In this document: positions 9,426 through 17,442 of the stretch, piece by piece
Position numbering within the stretch: the first letter of the stretch is position 1
Layout of the letters: the number at the start of each line of letters is the position of its first letter
Assembly (NCBI GenBank): GCA_030682715.1
Contig: JAUXNQ010000063.1
Span: 1-52,309, forward strand
Reading direction: 5' to 3'
DNA length: 52,309 nt
Origin: Methylotenera sp.
GTDB taxonomy: Bacteria > Pseudomonadota > Gammaproteobacteria > Burkholderiales > Methylophilaceae
Position numbers and translations under genes: made by a program
Notes under the pieces: generated by a model
Database searches by the model: none
What the model was told of the DNA's origin: nothing
What the model saw: only the letters and a program-made list of their open reading frames with translations

Positions 9426-10577
9426 TTAGCCAATTTGTTTCCAAGACCTAACCTCAACACCATTTCGCGTCATGTTCTCGCTACCGCCATAAACCAGTTG
9501 CGGCGTTAATGCTGCATCACCAGCGATTTTCATCCACTTATTGATGCCTGTCAGAAAGTCAGCGTTGAATGTCTGACCAGATTTAATCTCCATTGGCATC
9601 AGCTTTTCACCTTGTTCAATCACAACATCAACTTCATCTCCAGTATTATTCCGCCAGAAATACAGGTTAGATGCCAAGCTTTGGTTGTATCGCTGCTTTA
9701 ATAATTCGCTCACCACAAAGTTCTCAAACAACGAGCCACGTGCAGAGTGAATCGACAGGTGCTCAGCATCACGAATGCCCAACAGGAACGCAGCCAAGCC
9801 AGTGTCATAAAAGTAGAGTTTCGGCGTCTTGACTAGGCGCTTACCGAAGTTTTGATGGTGCGGCTGGAGCAAGAACACGACATAGCCTGCCTCAAGAACT
9901 GATAGCCAGCTGCGAATCGTGTTATGCGACACTCCGCAGTCTGTCGCCAAACTGGACATGTTGATAAGCTGTCCGACACGAGCAGCACACATCTTGATAA
10001 AGCGTTGGAACAAACTCAGATTCTGCACTTCCACGATCTGACGCACATCTCGCTCGATATAGGTCATGACATAGTTGGCAAACCACTTTTCCGGTGCCAG
10101 GTGACGATCATAAATGGGTGGATACATACCACGCCAAAGGACATCATCCAGACTCAAAACGGGTACATTCGCTGCTTGCAGTTCCTGTAATGAAAACGGA
10201 AGCAGTTGAATAAGCCCGACGCGCCCAGCCAGTGTTTGCGTGATATTCGACATCAGGCCGAATTGCTGTGATCCAGTCAGCACAAACAACCCCATTCGCT
10301 TCTCAGCGTCAACGCGTGTCTGCAGGTAGGGAAATAGATTCGGGCAGCGCTGAGCTTCATCGAGGATTGCGCCATCAGGAAAGCGAGCAAGGAATCCGCG
10401 AGGATCTTGGTCAGCGAACTCGCGTTCATCAAGGTCCTCCAGCGACACATAGCGCTTATCAGGAAAAGTGGATTGGGCTAGCGTGGTCTTACCAGCTTGG
10501 CGTGGTCCAGTGATGGCTAGTATAGGATAGCCCTTGGCAAGATCCAAGAGCACAGCTTCAGCTTGACGTTTAATCAT
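9426..10577 (-). CDS. AAA ATPase with DUF4143 nuclease-like C-terminal domain
   Basis: The 383-residue protein begins with an AAA_14 ATPase: Walker A GPRQAGKTT near residue 25, Walker B DGAILDEAQR near 70 and sensor LTGSQQF near 100. A winged-helix-like segment follows (MSSLATDCGVSHNTIRSWL), then a C-terminal DUF4143 region with a restriction-endonuclease-like pattern (GSLFENFV.SEL, FWRNNTGDEVDVVI, MEIKSG). Members are scattered accessory genes whose role is mostly unproven. The DEVD..MEIK arrangement resembles a PD-(D/E)xK nuclease core. The start codon sits four bases from two tandem palindromes that probably serve as operators. Confidence 0.88.
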   Translation of the reverse strand: MIKRQAEAVLLDLAKGYPILAITGPRQAGKTTLAQSTFPDKRYVSLEDLDEREFADQDPRGFLARFPDGAILDEAQRCPNLFPYLQTRVDAEKRMGLFVLTGSQQFGLMSNITQTLAGRVGLIQLLPFSLQELQAANVPVLSLDDVLWRGMYPPIYDRHLAPEKWFANYVMTYIERDVRQIVEVQNLSLFQRFIKMCAARVGQLINMSSLATDCGVSHNTIRSWLSVLEAGYVVFLLQPHHQNFGKRLVKTPKLYFYDTGLAAFLLGIRDAEHLSIHSARGSLFENFVVSELLKQRYNQSLASNLYFWRNNTGDEVDVVIEQGEKLMPMEIKSGQTFNADFLTGINKWMKIAGDAALTPQLVYGGSENMTRNGVEVRSWKQIG

Positions 10578-10580
10578 TTC

Positions 10581-10615
10581 TTTACAAACCGTAAATTAGA
10601 TTTACAAATTGTAAA
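10581..10615. promoter_or_regulatory. Tandem 15-bp palindromic operator at the ATPase start
   Basis: TTTACAAACCGTAAA (10581-10595) and TTTACAAATTGTAAA (10601-10615) are two copies of one 15-bp palindrome. Their centres are exactly 20 bp apart, so they lie on the same DNA face. The second is a perfect TTTACAA-A-TTGTAAA dyad. They lie directly upstream of the ATPase ATG, where a bound repressor would block RNA polymerase or translation initiation. The cognate regulator is not identifiable; autorepression by the ATPase's own helix-turn-helix-like segment is speculative. Confidence 0.65.
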
Positions 10616-10619
10616 GAAA

Positions 10620-11020
10620 TGGCGGTTGATGTCAAGACTGATTTCACGCGGATGTTGATACCAATTGTCTTTCATCTCCTTTGCCGCACCGATGGCGCCA
10701 AGGTCGCTGTAAAACAGCGGGCACTTGGCGGACATGCCCTTTACGGGTACAGCGCAAGCTTTATGGGAGTTTTCGGCAAGCGGGTGTCTGAGCAAAGCGA
10801 GTTTTCACATCAGAACAATTTCTTTAGCAATTCGTGATGATGGGGATGACCTTTACGGTTACAGCTTGCCGCCCATCAAGCTGAGCAGCACAGGAAACAA
10901 GCGGCAGGGGGTGAGTTTCACAACCGACTTAGTGCTTTAGCACTTAGCGAGATTGGGGATGCCCCTTACGGGTATTATTTGGTTACTTTCTTTTGAGCAA
11001 GCAAAAGTAAAGTAACTCGC
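10620..11020. other. Degenerate repeat-rich intergenic region, right flank of the island
   Basis: Several short words recur: ccctttacggg/cccttacggg (near 10737 and 10964), acctttacgg (10850), cttagtgctttagcacttagcgag (10927-10950), and gagcaagcaaaagtaaagtaactcgcc (near 10994). Reading frames here lack family features and look like by-products of the repeats. Related words occur at 6189-6290 on the other flank. Confidence 0.5.
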
Positions 11021-11137
11021 CTAGAGGCGAAAAGCAACATTACATACGCCGTACTGCAAGTGAGTCCGCCCTACGCGGACTACCGCTGGATGTGAGGATG
11101 GAAAAATTTTATTGAATATATTGCTTAGAATGCTCAT
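11021..11137 (-). pseudogene. 5' remnant of a DUF3597 family gene
   Basis: The frame starts with a good RBS (AGGAG 6 bases before ATG) and encodes MSILSNIFNKIFPSSHPAV, matching the characteristic N-terminus of DUF3597 proteins (usually ~130-150 aa; similarity from memory). After about 18 residues the sequence runs into the repeat-rich segment, and the frame closes at 38 residues. The Ala/Pro linker and C-terminal helical domain are absent. The gene looks truncated by the rearrangement that formed the island's right border. Confidence 0.6.
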
Positions 11138-11429
11138 GGATAACTCCTGATGGGAAGAAAAATAAAACTCAAGCAGTAAATAACTTCTATACCAATATGT
11201 GTTTTTTTGTAAATTAAGTATCAAATCTACCAATTTGTTATTTTTCACACAGTTCGCTAGCACACGCCAAGGGCGGGATAAAAACAGCTACCAACTAATT
11301 AACCATGTGCGCCAACGAACAGATATTTACAACAGAATAAATGAAAGTTAAAAAAAATAAATATTGAGACCCACAGATATTTATTTCACTATGACTTAAT
11401 AGTTTTTAATCTGGATAAAGGAGATTTAA

Positions 11430-11750
11430 ATGAATCACGAATATCAAGCTTGTATAGATGCCTGTAACAAGTGTGCCGTTGATTGCGACCATTGCGCTGT
11501 TGCTTGCCTAAGCGAAGATAATGTCAGCGAGATGTCACGTTGCATTGCACTGGACATGGATTGCGCTGCCATTTGCCGAATGGCAGCTGGGTTTATGGCA
11601 CGCGGCAGTAATTACGCGAAGGAAATCTGTGAACTTTGCGCAAAAATCTGTGAGGAGTGTGGTGAAGAGTGCGCAAAACATTCAGCGGATCATTGCCAAA
11701 AATGCGCAGAAGCTTGCCGTCAATGCGCATCTGCTTGCAGATCCATGTAA
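11430..11750 (+). CDS. Cys-rich four-helix copper-storage-like protein (Csp/DUF326)
   Basis: A 106-residue cytosolic protein (no signal peptide) with 19 cysteines placed along helices, mostly as CxxC, CxxxC or CxxxxC (C8, C12, C15, C19, C22, C26; C67, C70, C74, C77, C81; C89, C92, C96, C99, C103). This matches the DUF326/Csp3 family, whose four-helix bundles bind many Cu(I) ions in the core. It would buffer or store copper. RBS AAAGGAG lies 6 bases before ATG. Downstream at 11835 a 12-codon frame repeats the ATGAATCACGAA start, suggesting remnants of a second related start region. Confidence 0.9.
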   Translation: MNHEYQACIDACNKCAVDCDHCAVACLSEDNVSEMSRCIALDMDCAAICRMAAGFMARGSNYAKEICELCAKICEECGEECAKHSADHCQKCAEACRQCASACRSM

Positions 11751-11869
11751 AGGGTATTTGATAATTGGGACTGGAGTGGATAAACATTAAACTTCAGCCC
11801 CAATAATTTATTTAATTAATTTGAGGAAAAATATATGAATCACGAACCAACACAAATGTTGGTGCTAAT

Positions 11870-12568
11870 TTAACCGCACTTACTTTCACCACAATTCAAA
11901 CAAGTCAAACATCCATCCATAATAATGCTAGCTTTGGTATTGCATTTCTTACAAAGTTGCGCACCTTTTGGGAAACCTTCTTCATTCACTTCTTCGCCCG
12001 TTTTAGCGTGTTTTTCTAGGTATTCTGCTTTTTTCTCTTCTACCAATTTTTGTTGGTGTTGATCTAGGCCTGGTTTTTTAAGCATGCCGATTTCTTGTAG
12101 ATGTTGCTCTACCACTTCACCGATTTCTGCTACCAAGCTAGGTACAAATTTACCGCCTTTTTTGAAGTAGCCACCGCTTGGTTCAAATACGCTTTTAAGC
12201 TCTTCTACCAAGAAAGTGACATCACCACCTTTACGGAACACGGCTGACATCACGCGTGTTAGGGCAACAATCCACTGAAAGTGCTCCATGTTTTTGGAGT
12301 TGATAAACACTTCAAACGGGCGGCGGTGCTCTTGTGCTGTGCCTTCGTTCATCACGATATCGTTAATGGTGATGTAAAGTGCGTGCTCGGTGACTGGTGT
12401 TTTAATTTTGTAGGTGTTGCCTACTAACTTCTCTGGGCGGCCGAGCGGCTCGCCTAGTTGCACAACGTTAGTGCTAGCTTCTGCTACTTTGGCTTCAGCA
12501 GCTTTTGCTTTGTCTTCTTCTGACACTAGGTTGTAGCTAACGATTTTTTTATCAATTTTAATAGTCAT
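11870..12568 (-). CDS. nrdJb: Class II ribonucleotide reductase small component NrdJb
   Basis: The 232-residue protein matches the separate C-terminal part of split B12-dependent ribonucleotide reductases, as in Pseudomonas aeruginosa NrdJab. It has a conserved middle domain (INSKNMEHFQWIVALTRVMSAVFRKGGD) and a C-terminal Cys-rich tail (CKKCNTKASIIMDGCLTCLNC). The tail probably supplies zinc binding and the redox-active cysteines that re-reduce the active site. It is transcribed downstream of nrdJa on the same strand, with a 162-bp gap holding a long palindromic element. Confidence 0.88.
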   Translation of the reverse strand: MTIKIDKKIVSYNLVSEEDKAKAAEAKVAEASTNVVQLGEPLGRPEKLVGNTYKIKTPVTEHALYITINDIVMNEGTAQEHRRPFEVFINSKNMEHFQWIVALTRVMSAVFRKGGDVTFLVEELKSVFEPSGGYFKKGGKFVPSLVAEIGEVVEQHLQEIGMLKKPGLDQHQQKLVEEKKAEYLEKHAKTGEEVNEEGFPKGAQLCKKCNTKASIIMDGCLTCLNCGESKCG

Positions 12569-12642
12569 TTTGTTTTCCTTTTGAGGGTTGCCCTCACATT
12601 TATCCGCTCTTGTTTTAAGCGTTGCGTGTGCAGTTAAGACAA

Positions 12643-12710
12643 GGCGTGCTTAAATTTTTTACCGGAATGTACAAGTAGTACATGAGGATTGAAAATTTAA
12701 ACACAACGCC
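12643..12710. repeat. Long imperfect palindromic element between nrdJa and nrdJb
   Basis: A ~68-bp inverted repeat with outer arms ggcg..aaatttt and aaaattt..cgcc and an inner perfect hairpin ATGTAC-AAGTA-GTACAT (12667-12683). In RNA it would form one long stem. It could stabilise or attenuate nrdJb translation relative to nrdJa, or be a palindromic mobile intergenic repeat. Confidence 0.55.
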
Positions 12711-12730
12711 GTATTAACAAACAAAGCAGC

Positions 12731-14899
12731 TTAAAATTTGCCGTAGTAGCCTTCTTTTAGTGCATCGTATAGGTTGGCTGCACTGTGAATCTCACCATCA
12801 TATTCGATCTCATCATTACCTTTGGCTTCAATTTCAGTACCGTCTTCTAAGGTAAATTTATATGTAGTGCTTTCTAAGTCTTTTTCTGTCACCAACACGC
12901 CTTGGAACGCTTCTGGGTTAAATCTAAACGTAGTGCATCCTTTTAAGCCTTTATCATAAGCGTATAGATAGATGTTCTTGAAGTCTTCAAAATCATAATC
13001 TGTTGGCACGTTAATGGTTTTTGAAATTGAGCTATCAATCCATTTTTGTGATGCGGCTTGAATATCCACGTGCGCTTTTGCCATGATGGTAGAAGAATCT
13101 AAGAAGTATTCTGGCAATTTTTCTTCTGGCTTATCGCTAAATGGCATTGCATTTGGGTTGATTAACTCACGGTAAGCTAATAACTCATAAGAAAACACAT
13201 CGACTTTCTCTTTTGATTTTTTACCTTCACGAATCACGTTACGTGCGTAGTGGTGCGCGAATGATGGCTCAATACCGTTACTTGCATTATTAGCCAATGA
13301 TAATGAAATAGTACCTGTCGGTGCGATTGAGCTATGGTGCGTAAAGCGTGCGCCTTTAGCCGCAATTTGGTTGCGCAAGCCTTCAGGGAACTGTTGCATG
13401 TAGCGGCTGTATTTGCCTAGCAATACTTTACCTGCGATTTTTTGGCCGACTTTAATGCCGTCTGCTGCCATTTCTGGGCGTTTTGCTAGCATGTCTGCTG
13501 TGACTTCAAACTTCTCATCCATGATAGGCGCGGCGCCTTTTTCTTCGGCTAATTGCACACCTACGCTCCAGCCTTCTTCAGCCATCACACGCGTGACTTC
13601 TTCTGTGAATTTGATTGACTCGTCTTCACCGTATTTCATTTTCATCATCGTGAGGCTAGAACCTAAACCTAAGTAACCCATACCATGACGGCGTTTGCGC
13701 ATGATTTCGTCGCGCTGTTGTTGTAATGGCAAGCCGTTGATTTCCACTACGTTATCTAGCATACGCGTGAAAATCGCTACCACTTCACGGTATTCTTTCC
13801 AATCAAAGTAAGCTTCATCGGTAAATGGGTTTTTCACAAAACGCGTGAGGTTTACTGAACCTAACAAACATGCGCCATATGGTGGCAATGGTTGCTCGCC
13901 ACATGGGTTGGTTGCGCGGATGTTTTCGCAGAACCAGTTGTTGTTCATTTCATTGACACGGTCAATCAAAATGAAACCTGGCTCAGCAAAGTCGTAAGTG
14001 GAGGACATAATCACATCCCACAAACGGCGTGCTTTGATGGTTTTGTAAACGCGGCAGGCTACTTTGCCTGCATCTTTACCTTCAGTTTTAGTTAGGTATT
14101 TACCTTTAACTGGCCACTCGCGCCATACCACTTGGCTGTCGTCATTGGTATTTAAGGCATCAACAATCGCCTCTTTTTCTGTCACAGGGAAAGCTAATTT
14201 CCATTCAGCATCTGCTTTTACTGCTTCCATAAACTCTTTAGTGATCAGGCATGACAAGTTAAATTGGCGTAAACGGCCATTTTCACGTTTTGCTTTGATG
14301 AAATCTGTCACATCTGGGTGTGAGATATCAAACGTTGCCATTTGCGCACCACGACGGCCACCCGCAGAAGATACGGTGAAGCACATTTTGTCGTAGATAT
14401 CCATGAAAGATAATGGGCCGCTGGTGTAAGCGCCTGCGCCTGCAACAAAAGCACCTTTTGGACGCAAGGTTGAGAACTCGTAACCAATACCGCAACCTGC
14501 TTTTAAGGTTAAGCCGGCTTCATGCACTTTGCCTAAAATATCATCCATGCTGTCTGATATCACGCCAGAAACTGTACAGTTAATGGTAGAAGTAGCTGGC
14601 TTATGCTCCAATGCACCCGCGTTAGAGGTAATACGACCCGCTGGGATTGCACCGCGACGCAACGCCCATAAAAACCGCTCATGCCATTCAGCGCGTTTTT
14701 CTTCTGTAGTTTCTACATCCGCTAAAGCACGCGCTACGCGTAGATACGAAGCATCCATGTCTTGATCGACATTGTCGCCCTGCTTAGACTTCAAACGATA
14801 TTTTTTATCCCAAATATCCAGTGAAACAGGTTGAATAGGAATTTCTTTTTCAACCTCTGTTTTTGAATTCTTAGCAGTATCTACAGCTTTTAGCATCAT
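12731..14899 (-). CDS. nrdJa: Adenosylcobalamin-dependent ribonucleotide reductase, catalytic component NrdJa
   Basis: The 722-residue catalytic subunit of a class II reductase, converting ribonucleotides to deoxyribonucleotides with a cobalamin-generated thiyl radical, independent of oxygen. Visible signatures are STINCTVSG (first redox Cys), GCGIGYEFS, the active-site loop NPCGEQPLPPYGACLLGSVNL (N-x-C-x-E), APTGTISL, and CTTFRFNPEAF near the end. The C-terminal redox tail is supplied by the separate nrdJb. A NrdR-box-like palindrome lies 131 bp upstream. No cobalamin riboswitch was recognised in the leader. Confidence 0.95.
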   Translation of the reverse strand: MMLKAVDTAKNSKTEVEKEIPIQPVSLDIWDKKYRLKSKQGDNVDQDMDASYLRVARALADVETTEEKRAEWHERFLWALRRGAIPAGRITSNAGALEHKPATSTINCTVSGVISDSMDDILGKVHEAGLTLKAGCGIGYEFSTLRPKGAFVAGAGAYTSGPLSFMDIYDKMCFTVSSAGGRRGAQMATFDISHPDVTDFIKAKRENGRLRQFNLSCLITKEFMEAVKADAEWKLAFPVTEKEAIVDALNTNDDSQVVWREWPVKGKYLTKTEGKDAGKVACRVYKTIKARRLWDVIMSSTYDFAEPGFILIDRVNEMNNNWFCENIRATNPCGEQPLPPYGACLLGSVNLTRFVKNPFTDEAYFDWKEYREVVAIFTRMLDNVVEINGLPLQQQRDEIMRKRRHGMGYLGLGSSLTMMKMKYGEDESIKFTEEVTRVMAEEGWSVGVQLAEEKGAAPIMDEKFEVTADMLAKRPEMAADGIKVGQKIAGKVLLGKYSRYMQQFPEGLRNQIAAKGARFTHHSSIAPTGTISLSLANNASNGIEPSFAHHYARNVIREGKKSKEKVDVFSYELLAYRELINPNAMPFSDKPEEKLPEYFLDSSTIMAKAHVDIQAASQKWIDSSISKTINVPTDYDFEDFKNIYLYAYDKGLKGCTTFRFNPEAFQGVLVTEKDLESTTYKFTLEDGTEIEAKGNDEIEYDGEIHSAANLYDALKEGYYGKF

Positions 14900-15029
14900 T
14901 TAACCCTCTTATTGGTAGACTTAAATCAACGATAAAACAATGAGATAAGTCTGTATTATTTAACGGTAACGCAGTTAAAGATGGTAAGCGCACACTAACT
15001 TTTTAATACTGCCAGAACTATGCACTAAC

Positions 15030-15043
15030 CACTATATATTGTG
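15030..15043. promoter_or_regulatory. NrdR-box-like palindrome upstream of nrdJa
   Basis: CACTATATATTGTG is a near-perfect palindrome matching the NrdR box pattern (ACACWATATATWGTGT type). A second, degenerate site sharing the CACTA half (minus strand, about 15060-15073) is centred 30 bp away, close to the usual three-turn spacing of paired NrdR boxes. This suggests repression of nrdJab by the ATP/dATP-sensing repressor NrdR, encoded elsewhere. Confidence 0.65.
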
Positions 15044-15274
15044 TTTTTTTAGTAATTTAATCATTCTGTAGTGGTAGGTCAAGCTGTTTTTGAATAAATA
15101 TTTTTATCATAAAACGCAAATTTCTCTTGCCAAAATTCAACACCGCACCAGCGCTGGCTTAGGGCAAACTCGCAAATAAAATATGCTGGTGTTCACCTTA
15201 AAAAACCATATGAAATAAATTATGCGAAAATACAACAACTCTACATTTGCTCCTGTTTAACACTAATACACAAA

Positions 15275-16534
15275 ATGACGCGGAATCTTTACACATGCCT
15301 GCTTTATCTATTGCTGCCATTAACGCCGCTTAAGCTGCTTTGGCGTGGCAGAAAGCAACAAGAATACTTAGCGCACTGGCGCGAACGTTATGGTTTTTAT
15401 CATACCCCAGTACAAAAACCAGTAATTTGGCTGCATTGTGTTTCCGTAGGCGAAACACGCGCCGCAGAGCCTTTAGTCCGCGCGTTATTAAACCAATATC
15501 CAAACCATCAACTCTTACTGACACACACCACCCCAACGGGCCGCGCAACTAGCGAGCAATTGTTTGGGGACAAAGTGAGCAGAGTTTATTTACCTTACGA
15601 CGTGCCTTTTGCCGTTGCCCGCTTTTTAAAACACTTTAAACCAAGTATCGGCGTATTGATGGAAACCGAGCTTTGGTTTAACTTAATTGCAGGCTGTCAG
15701 CAACGCAATATTCCTTTAGTGCTGGCCAACGCACGGCTCTCAGAAAAGTCCGCCTTAGGCTATCACAAGCTGGGCAAAGTACTTACAGAAGGCTTACAAA
15801 GCTTAAGCAACATCGGCGCACAAACAGATGCCGATGCTAACCGCCTGAAGCGTTTGGGCGCGACAGAGATAAGCATTACTGGCAATATCAAGTTTGATGT
15901 TGCTCCGCATGAACAGGCGCGCGATTTGGGTGAAAAGCTACGCAAACAACTAGGAGCAACACGCCCTGTGTTTTTAGCTGCCAGCACGCGTGATGGTGAA
16001 GAGACATTGATTATTGAAGCGGTCAGCAAGGCTAATATCCCAAACTTACTCACCATGATTGTGCCTAGGCACCCACAACGCTTTGATGAAGTAGCAGCGC
16101 TATTAACAAAAGCTAATCACCCGTTTATACGGCGCACTACCCTTAACCATGAAGCGGCTAACTTAAATAACGTTAATTATTTACTTGGCGACTCAATGGG
16201 GGAAATGTTCACCTACTACGCCAGTTGCGATGCGGCCTTTATCGGGGGAAGCTTACTACCATTTGGTGGGCAAAACCTGATTGAAGCATGCAGTATGGGA
16301 AAACCAGTCTTAGTAGGGCCACATACCTTTAACTTTGAAGAAGCGGCCCAAATGGCAGTAATTGCAGGGGCGGCCTGCCGCGTGCAAAATGCAGAAGAAT
16401 TAAGTAAAACATTACAGCAGCTATTTGCTAACGATGAACAAAGACAAGCGATGAGTGATGCAAGCCTTCAATTTAGTGAACGTAACCGTGGTGCTGCGGA
16501 AAGAACTTTAAACCTGCTTAAACCGTATATTTAA
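15275..16534 (+). CDS. waaA: 3-deoxy-D-manno-octulosonic acid (Kdo) transferase
   Basis: The 419-residue glycosyltransferase adds Kdo to lipid A precursors at the inner membrane. An N-terminal hydrophobic anchor (residues 5-22) is followed by WLHCVSVGETRAAEPL, which contains the catalytic Glu near residue 60. HTTPTGRAT, METELWFN and LANARLSEKS follow in the first GT-B half, and IGGSLLPFGGQNLIEA in the second half. This is the standard WaaA/KdtA pattern and length. It is convergent with the tolC operon, with a dispersed repeat just beyond its stop codon. Confidence 0.96.
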   Translation: MTRNLYTCLLYLLLPLTPLKLLWRGRKQQEYLAHWRERYGFYHTPVQKPVIWLHCVSVGETRAAEPLVRALLNQYPNHQLLLTHTTPTGRATSEQLFGDKVSRVYLPYDVPFAVARFLKHFKPSIGVLMETELWFNLIAGCQQRNIPLVLANARLSEKSALGYHKLGKVLTEGLQSLSNIGAQTDADANRLKRLGATEISITGNIKFDVAPHEQARDLGEKLRKQLGATRPVFLAASTRDGEETLIIEAVSKANIPNLLTMIVPRHPQRFDEVAALLTKANHPFIRRTTLNHEAANLNNVNYLLGDSMGEMFTYYASCDAAFIGGSLLPFGGQNLIEACSMGKPVLVGPHTFNFEEAAQMAVIAGAACRVQNAEELSKTLQQLFANDEQRQAMSDASLQFSERNRGAAERTLNLLKPYI

Positions 16535-16555
16535 GTTCAATGCTACACCTATGGC

Positions 16556-16857
16556 TAATCTCACCAATAAGGTCATACCAGCGAGACCGTGAAGGCTTTC
16601 CCCGCTATTTATAGTCGCTGAAGCATCAAAATTAGGCATGACAAGGCTGGTATCCAGTCAAGGTGTGGTCACAAATGGTTGTATGTTGTAAAGGGCTAGT
16701 ATTCACGCAGCCTAGATTCCCGCCTGCGCACCACAGGCACTCCGATTCACTAAGTGCTAAAGCACATGTGAAGTCGTATGCGGGAATGACGACTGTGAGC
16801 GTTGAGGTTTCAATTTACAAATGCTGCCATTATCTAGAGGAACAGCTATAAATACTG
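16556..16857 (+). repeat. Dispersed ~300-bp repeat, copy 1
   Basis: Matches 33709-33954 in inverted orientation at roughly 85-90 percent by eye. Copy 1 carries about 50 extra bases (16584-16634) where copy 2 has only a short cgcaggctgg hairpin. The core includes ATTCCCGCC and GCGGGAATGACG flanking ACTAAGTGCTAAAGCACATG. Nested inverted repeats of this type are typical betaproteobacterial intergenic elements. It sits between the convergent waaA and isochorismatase-like genes. Confidence 0.85.
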
Positions 16858-16880
16858 ATTACCTAAATACGATGGCAATA

Positions 16881-17441
16881 CTAGCGAATCAGCTTACTAA
16901 TTGCCTTAAATGCATCGCCTTCTGCCACGCCTAGCCACTCAAACACCAAAGACTCTGTATTGGTAATCACACAACCTGCATTACGCATTCTTTCAATGGC
17001 ATTGGCCTTATTAGCTGGGTTGCGTGAAATGATGGCATCTTCTACCACAAACACCTGTTTACCCATGCTTAGTAAATCCATCGCTGTTTGTAAAATACAA
17101 ATATGTGCCTCCATGCCTGCCAGCACCACTTGCGAATGATCGCGCGTCAATTGCCGATTAAACTTAGGCTCGGCTACACAAGAAAAAGCAATCTTTTCGA
17201 CAGGTTGCATGTGTTGAACTAACGCAGATAGCTCAGGCACGGTATGACCTAAACCTTTTGGATATTGCTCAGTAACAATATAAGCCACATTTAACAGATT
17301 GGACGCCTGCAACAAGATGCCGCAATTTTTAATCACCGCTTGCATGGCATCAATAGGCATCACAGCCGCTAGCTTAGCCTGCATGTCCACAAGGGCAAGC
17401 TGGCTTAATGTAACGCTGGCCTTTTGAGTTGAATATTGCAC
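16881..17441 (-). CDS. Isochorismatase-like cysteine hydrolase
   Basis: The 186-residue protein has the isochorismatase/nicotinamidase fold with the expected triad: Asp in LALVDMQ (about 19), Lys in PVEKIAFSC (about 83) and Cys in VLAGMEAHICILQ (about 118). EQYPKGLG matches the substrate-side loop of the YcaC-like branch. The substrate is unknown. Its start is 1 bp from the tolC stop codon, so it is the last gene of the efflux transcript. Confidence 0.85.
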   Translation of the reverse strand: MQYSTQKASVTLSQLALVDMQAKLAAVMPIDAMQAVIKNCGILLQASNLLNVAYIVTEQYPKGLGHTVPELSALVQHMQPVEKIAFSCVAEPKFNRQLTRDHSQVVLAGMEAHICILQTAMDLLSMGKQVFVVEDAIISRNPANKANAIERMRNAGCVITNTESLVFEWLGVAEGDAFKAISKLIR

Positions 17442-17442
17442 G

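Noticed and set aside
9360-9509. Plus-strand frame starting MKKALKNSVKVASLP between the two island genes
   Set aside because: It resembles a small antitoxin-like start but runs antisense into the ATPase C-terminus and lacks an RBS or partner toxin.
10619-10940. Overlapping 71-73-codon frames to the right of the ATPase
   Set aside because: They fall in repeat-rich sequence, overlap each other in several frames and show no domain signal.
14900-15274. Possible cobalamin riboswitch before nrdJa
   Set aside because: No B12-box sequence or extended aptamer was seen; the region holds a NrdR-like box instead.
16663-16851. 62-codon frame within dispersed repeat copy 1
   Set aside because: The inverted copy at 33.7 kb does not preserve the frame, so it is not a conserved protein.
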